Shown: positions 6,139-8,822 of the stretch, piece after piece
Numbering within the stretch: the first letter of the stretch is position 1
Layout of the letters: every line of letters starts with the position of its first letter
Origin: Deltaproteobacteria bacterium
GTDB taxonomy: Bacteria; Campylobacterota_A; Desulfurellia; JAGGSF01
Assembly: GCA_021159235.1 (NCBI GenBank)
Contig: JAGGSF010000003.1
Location: forward strand, 1-8,822
Direction: 5' to 3'
DNA length: 8,822 nucleotides
Program-made: the position numbers and the translations under genes
Notes under the pieces: generated by a model
Told to the model about the DNA's origin: nothing
What the model saw: the letters and a program-made list of their open reading frames with translations, nothing else
Database searches by the model: none

Positions 6139-7446
6139 ATGATTTCACGATACACTACCAGGGAAATGAACGAGATATGGAACGAGGAAAACAAATTAAG
6201 GGTATGGTTGGAAGTGGAGATTAAAATTGTAGAAGGGTGGGAAAAGATTGGCGAGATACCAAAAGGAACAGCAGAAAAAATAAAAAAGAAAGCAAATTTT
6301 GATATAGAGAGGATAAAAGAGATAGAAAATGTAACCCGACATGATGTAGTGGCATTCGTAGAGAATGTAAGAGAACACTTAGGTGATGAGGGAAAATATC
6401 TTCATCTGGGTGTTACCTCTTCCGATATTATAGATACAGCGATGGCATTGATGTTGAAAAGATCTGCAGAGATAATAATAAAAGACATTCATGATTTGAT
6501 GAATGTATTGAAGGAAAAAGCTTACAAATATAAATACACGGAGATGATTGGAAGGTCCCATGGTACACATGGAGAACCCATTACCTTCGGGCTTGTCTTT
6601 GCTCTATGGTATGAAGAAGCGAGAAGAAACTTAGATAGAATGTTATCCGCCAGAGATAATATTTCCTACGGAAAGATATCTGGTTCTATGGGCACCTTTG
6701 CCAATGTGCCTCCGGAGGTGGAGGAATATGTATGTAAATCTCTGTCATTGAATCCCGCTCCTGTCTCCAACCAGATCATTCAGCGAGATAGATATGCTCA
6801 TTACCTTTCTGTGCTGGCTATCATTGCATCCAGCATAGAAAAGATTGCTCTGGAAATCCGTCACCTGCAGAGGACGGAGGTAAGGGAAGCAGAAGAGTTT
6901 TTTTATCCCGGTCAAAAGGGCTCTTCCTCCATGCCCCACAAGAGAAATCCCGTTCTCTCTGAAAACCTGTGTGGATTGGCAAGACTGGTAAGATCTTATG
7001 CTCTGGTTTCTCTTGAGAATATTGCCCTGTGGCATGAGAGAGACATCAGTCATTCTTCCAATGAAAGAGTTACTTTGCCAGACGCAAATATTCTGGTAGA
7101 TTTTATGTTGAAGAGACTGATTGGTATCCTGAGAAATCTGATTGTCTATGAAGACAAGATGAAAAAAGATATTTATCTTACTAAAGGGTTGATATTTTCT
7201 CAGCGTGTCATGGTAGAACTGGTGAAAAAGGGTATGGATAAGAAAACGGCTTATGAAGCTGTTCAAGATTGTGCTATGAAAGCCTGGGAAAAGAACTTAA
7301 TGTTCAAAACATTGATCATGAACAATGGCAAAATAAGAAGAGCAATGACGAAAGAAGAGATTGAGAGGTGTTTTGATACATCTTATTACACAAGATATGT
7401 TGATGTTATATTTGAAAGGGTATTTAAAGATTTGACAATAAAGTAA
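6139..7446 (+). CDS. purB: Adenylosuccinate lyase
   Basis: PurB makes two cuts in purine synthesis: SAICAR to AICAR, and adenylosuccinate to AMP, each releasing fumarate. The 435-residue length fits the compact B. subtilis/Thermotoga type. The signature GSSSMPHKRNP is at 261-271 and includes the mobile loop serines. Also seen are TRHDV at 67-71, HLGVTSSDI at 89-97, GRSHGTHGEP at 138-147 (catalytic His141) and ERDISHSSNER at 300-310. The start has a near-ideal SD and lies 11 nt after rodA, so it is probably the last gene of the thiC-led run. There is no terminator hairpin after it; instead the ferredoxin promoter overlaps its last codons. The C-terminus (TSYYTRYVDVIFERVF) is normal for the family. 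Confidence 0.97.
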   Translation: MISRYTTREMNEIWNEENKLRVWLEVEIKIVEGWEKIGEIPKGTAEKIKKKANFDIERIKEIENVTRHDVVAFVENVREHLGDEGKYLHLGVTSSDIIDTAMALMLKRSAEIIIKDIHDLMNVLKEKAYKYKYTEMIGRSHGTHGEPITFGLVFALWYEEARRNLDRMLSARDNISYGKISGSMGTFANVPPEVEEYVCKSLSLNPAPVSNQIIQRDRYAHYLSVLAIIASSIEKIALEIRHLQRTEVREAEEFFYPGQKGSSSMPHKRNPVLSENLCGLARLVRSYALVSLENIALWHERDISHSSNERVTLPDANILVDFMLKRLIGILRNLIVYEDKMKKDIYLTKGLIFSQRVMVELVKKGMDKKTAYEAVQDCAMKAWEKNLMFKTLIMNNGKIRRAMTKEEIERCFDTSYYTRYVDVIFERVFKDLTIK

Positions 7447-7461
7447 AAAATTTGTAATAAT
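7432..7461 (+). promoter_or_regulatory. Putative sigma-70-type promoter of the ferredoxin gene
   Basis: A perfect TTGACA (7432-7437) is followed after 18 nt by AATAAT (7456-7461), five of six matches to TATAAT. The -35 lies in the last codons of purB. The predicted start near 7468 leaves a leader of about 20 nt that carries the SD at 7476-7482. Confidence 0.55.
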
Positions 7462-7488
7462 TGTGTTAAAATTTAGAGGAGGTGCGAA

Positions 7489-7674
7489 ATGGTGAAGGTA
7501 ACAATCGATGAGGATGCTTGCATTGGTTGTGAAGCCTGTTCAGATGAGTTGCCCGAGGTTTTTGAAATTGTTGAGGGTAAGGCAAAGGTAAAAGATCCAA
7601 ATGCAGCACCTGTTGAGAAAATCAAGGAAGTTGCCGAAAGCTGTCCAACCGAGGCAATCACCGTAGAGGAATAA
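7489..7674 (+). CDS. Ferredoxin, single [4Fe-4S] cluster
   Basis: This 61-residue acidic protein carries electrons in the cytoplasm. The cluster ligands are Cys11, Cys14 and Cys17 (CIGCEAC) plus Cys52 (SCPTEA). The second cluster motif is missing, as in Thermotoga and Desulfovibrio one-cluster ferredoxins. Leu21 replaces the extra Cys that forms a disulfide in Thermotoga ferredoxin, so no disulfide is expected. The start is firm: GAGGAGG at 7476-7482 stands 6 nt before the ATG. It appears to be a single-gene unit with its own promoter, followed by a hairpin. Its redox partner cannot be named from the context. Confidence 0.96.
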   Translation: MVKVTIDEDACIGCEACSDELPEVFEIVEGKAKVKDPNAAPVEKIKEVAESCPTEAITVEE

Positions 7675-7681
7675 CCAGGAA

Positions 7682-7728
7682 GACAGTATCCCTGTTTTCA
7701 AAAACAGGGATACTGTCCCGATCTTTTT
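7682..7728 (+). terminator. Probable rho-independent terminator after ferredoxin
   Basis: Perfect 17-nt arms, GACAGTATCCCTGTTTT (7682-7698) and its complement (7701-7717), flank a nominal CA loop, giving a realistic stem of about 14-15 bp. A TTTTT run starts at 7724, six nt after the stem, rather than immediately. It separates the ferredoxin from the converging hydrolase gene, whose stop is at 7727-7729. On the minus strand no T run follows, so termination in that direction is less likely. Confidence 0.7.
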
Positions 7729-8371
7729 AAGACAATGCATCTTTTACAAAGGGATTGTGTTTTAATTCATGAAGTAGTGTTGTTTCATCACCGTGTCCGG
7801 CATAGACAGTTGTATGAAGGGGCAAAGTAAACAGTTTTTTTAAGCTGTGCGCAAGTTCTTCGGTGTTGCCTGTAGGCAGATCTGTCCTTCCTATAGATTC
7901 CAGGAATAGTGTATCTCCGGAAAAGAGTATGTGGTTATACTCATCATAAAAGCATACACTGCCTTCCGTGTGTCCAGGTGTCTCTATTACCTTAAGAGAT
8001 AAACGTCCTACCTTTATAATGTCTCCTTCCCTTAGAAGATTGTCTGCCAGGGGTGAAGGATTGCATTGCATCATCATCTGCATTGCGTCATTATAGATGG
8101 ATTGAAGCCTGCCTGCATCCTCTTTGCCAATCATAAGCGGTATATTAAATCTTTCTTTTATATCCTTATTCGCACAGGTATGGTCAAAATGATAGTGGGT
8201 ATTTAGTATTGCAACGGGATTCAGTTTTCTTTTTTCTATACTTCTTACAATTTTTTCTCCGTCGCTGCCAGGATCAATAATCACTGCTTCTTTTGTTTCA
8301 CGATCCGCATATAGGTAACAGTTTGCCTGTAAAAGTCCAACTACAACTCTTACCAGTGTAAACTTTCCCAT
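7727..8371 (-). CDS. Metallo-beta-lactamase-fold hydrolase, glyoxalase II-like
   Basis: From the ATG at 8369-8371 the protein has 214 residues, typical for small glyoxalase-II-like hydrolases that often cleave thioesters such as hydroxyacylglutathione. The true substrate is unknown. Metal ligands are complete: THYHFDH at 58-64 (His59, His61, Asp63, His64), TPGHT with His134, SGDTLF with Asp153, and AGHGDET with His193. The GRTDL segment at 161-165 is also typical. The start fits the family (MGKFTLVRVVVGLLQANCYL). An ATG at 8402-8404 has a strong GGGAGG upstream, but those bases are fixed by conserved ogt codons and the added residues are not family-like, so I prefer 8371. The gene overlaps the 3' end of ogt by 22 nt and is probably co-transcribed with it. 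It converges on the ferredoxin. Confidence 0.9.
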   Translation of the reverse strand: MGKFTLVRVVVGLLQANCYLYADRETKEAVIIDPGSDGEKIVRSIEKRKLNPVAILNTHYHFDHTCANKDIKERFNIPLMIGKEDAGRLQSIYNDAMQMMMQCNPSPLADNLLREGDIIKVGRLSLKVIETPGHTEGSVCFYDEYNHILFSGDTLFLESIGRTDLPTGNTEELAHSLKKLFTLPLHTTVYAGHGDETTLLHELKHNPFVKDALS

Positions 8372-8817
8372 GTTATTATCTCTTCTTTCAACCTCTTCCC
8401 CCATCTGTATCCTCCCGGGGTGCCGTTTTTTCTTATTATGCGATGACAGGGTATAAACAGAGCATGTCTGTTCAAAGAGAGCATTTTCCCTATTACTCGA
8501 GGATGACAGCACAGCTTTTCAGCCAATTCTCTATAACTCAAAATTTCCCCTGCTTTTATTTTTCTTACTTCTTCATAGAGTTTTATCTGAAGCGGTGAGT
8601 AAGCTTCGGTATTTAATATTTCCCATGGAGGAAGGTTCCTGCCATGAGAAGAGAAGAAAGAAAAAAGAAAATCTTTTATCTCTCCCGCTACTTTTCTTCC
8701 CTGTCTGCTGTTTGAAAAATCAAGTGAAAATATGCCTTCCTTTATTCTAACTGTTAACCATCTATCAAAAGGGGTTTCACAATAGAATGTTTCCACTATT
8801 TTATTTACTGGCAGCAA
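8350..8817 (-). CDS. ogt: O6-alkylguanine-DNA alkyltransferase, 5' end at window edge
   Basis: This suicide repair protein transfers alkyl groups from O6-alkylguanine in DNA to its own cysteine. The active site is IPCHR at 122-126 with nucleophile Cys124. GEILSYRELAEKL at 90-102 is the helix-turn-helix, Arg107 in PRVIG matches the arginine finger, and GTPGGYRWG is at 132-140. Length is 155 residues from a TTG at 8815-8817, usual for the bacterial family. The loop between the helix and PCHR is about two residues shorter than in E. coli Ogt, and the usual NP is NR (116-117). Only five bases lie upstream of the TTG in this window and the frame stays open, so the true start may lie outside; a GTG at 8794-8796 is an alternative without a visible SD. 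It overlaps the hydrolase gene. Confidence 0.92.
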   Translation of the reverse strand: MLPVNKIVETFYCETPFDRWLTVRIKEGIFSLDFSNSRQGRKVAGEIKDFLFSFFSSHGRNLPPWEILNTEAYSPLQIKLYEEVRKIKAGEILSYRELAEKLCCHPRVIGKMLSLNRHALFIPCHRIIRKNGTPGGYRWGKRLKEEIITWESLHW

Positions 8818-8822
8818 TCTTT

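Noticed and set aside
6745-7266. Open frame of 173 codons on the minus strand
   Set aside because: It lies wholly antisense to the conserved core of purB, including the GSSSMPHKRNP region, and its translation matches no family.
7682-7717. Inverted repeat as the end of an insertion sequence
   Set aside because: There is no transposase, no second copy and no target duplication in the window; the position after a gene fits a terminator.
8372-8512. Longer N-terminus of the hydrolase up to 8512
   Set aside because: These residues are the antiphase reading of the ogt active-site region (low-complexity Ser/Asn/Lys) and do not belong to the family.
1-8822. CRISPR arrays, tRNA or rRNA genes, phage or defence modules
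   Set aside because: No spaced direct repeats, cloverleaf, rRNA segments or related proteins were seen; nearly all sequence is explained by housekeeping genes.

Overview
The window looks like ordinary chromosomal housekeeping DNA from a moderately AT-rich bacterium. Arginine is mostly coded by AGA/AGG, genes are packed tightly with many stop/start overlaps, and strong GAGGAGG ribosome-binding sites recur. A short-form ThiC, a single-cluster ferredoxin and no obvious oxygen-respiration genes suggest an anaerobe, perhaps a deep-branching or uncultured lineage. The lineage cannot be fixed from this sequence. I see no mobile element, CRISPR array, rRNA or tRNA.

Region 1 (about 22-2070, minus strand) is a three-gene operon read tmk -> holB -> ricT (thymidylate kinase, DNA polymerase III delta', PSP1/RicT-family protein), joined by ATGA and 20-nt overlaps. 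The same order occurs in Firmicutes and other bacteria. The holB product is unusually short and lacks a visible Walker A motif. Region 2 (2071-2180) is a 110-nt divergent intergenic region. It holds a TATAAT -10 box and a strong SD for thiC, with no room for a TPP riboswitch.

Region 3 (2181-7446, plus strand) is a compact run: thiC, a stand-alone biotin-protein ligase, an orphan OppC/DppC-type ABC permease, rodA and purB. The first four joins are overlaps (GTGA, a partial overlap of 32-74 nt, ATGA), and purB follows rodA by 11 nt. The jobs are diverse: thiamin pyrimidine synthesis, biotinylation, peptide-type transport, cell-wall glycan polymerisation and purine synthesis. ThiC consumes AIR, a purine-pathway intermediate, and PurB acts later in the same pathway, so the two ends of the run share a metabolic branch point. 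Region 4 (7432-7728) is a ferredoxin gene with its own good promoter, located at the 3' end of purB, and a perfect 17-bp hairpin after it.

Region 5 (7727-8817, minus strand) converges on the ferredoxin. An Ogt-type O6-alkylguanine-DNA alkyltransferase, whose 5' end is at or beyond the window edge, is followed with a short overlap by a glyoxalase-II-like metallo-beta-lactamase-fold hydrolase. No previously undescribed multigene system is evident. The more interesting points are the minimal delta' subunit, the orphan permease, the C-x2-C-x3-C cluster motif and missing riboswitch of thiC, and a misleading SD-like site created by conserved ogt codons.
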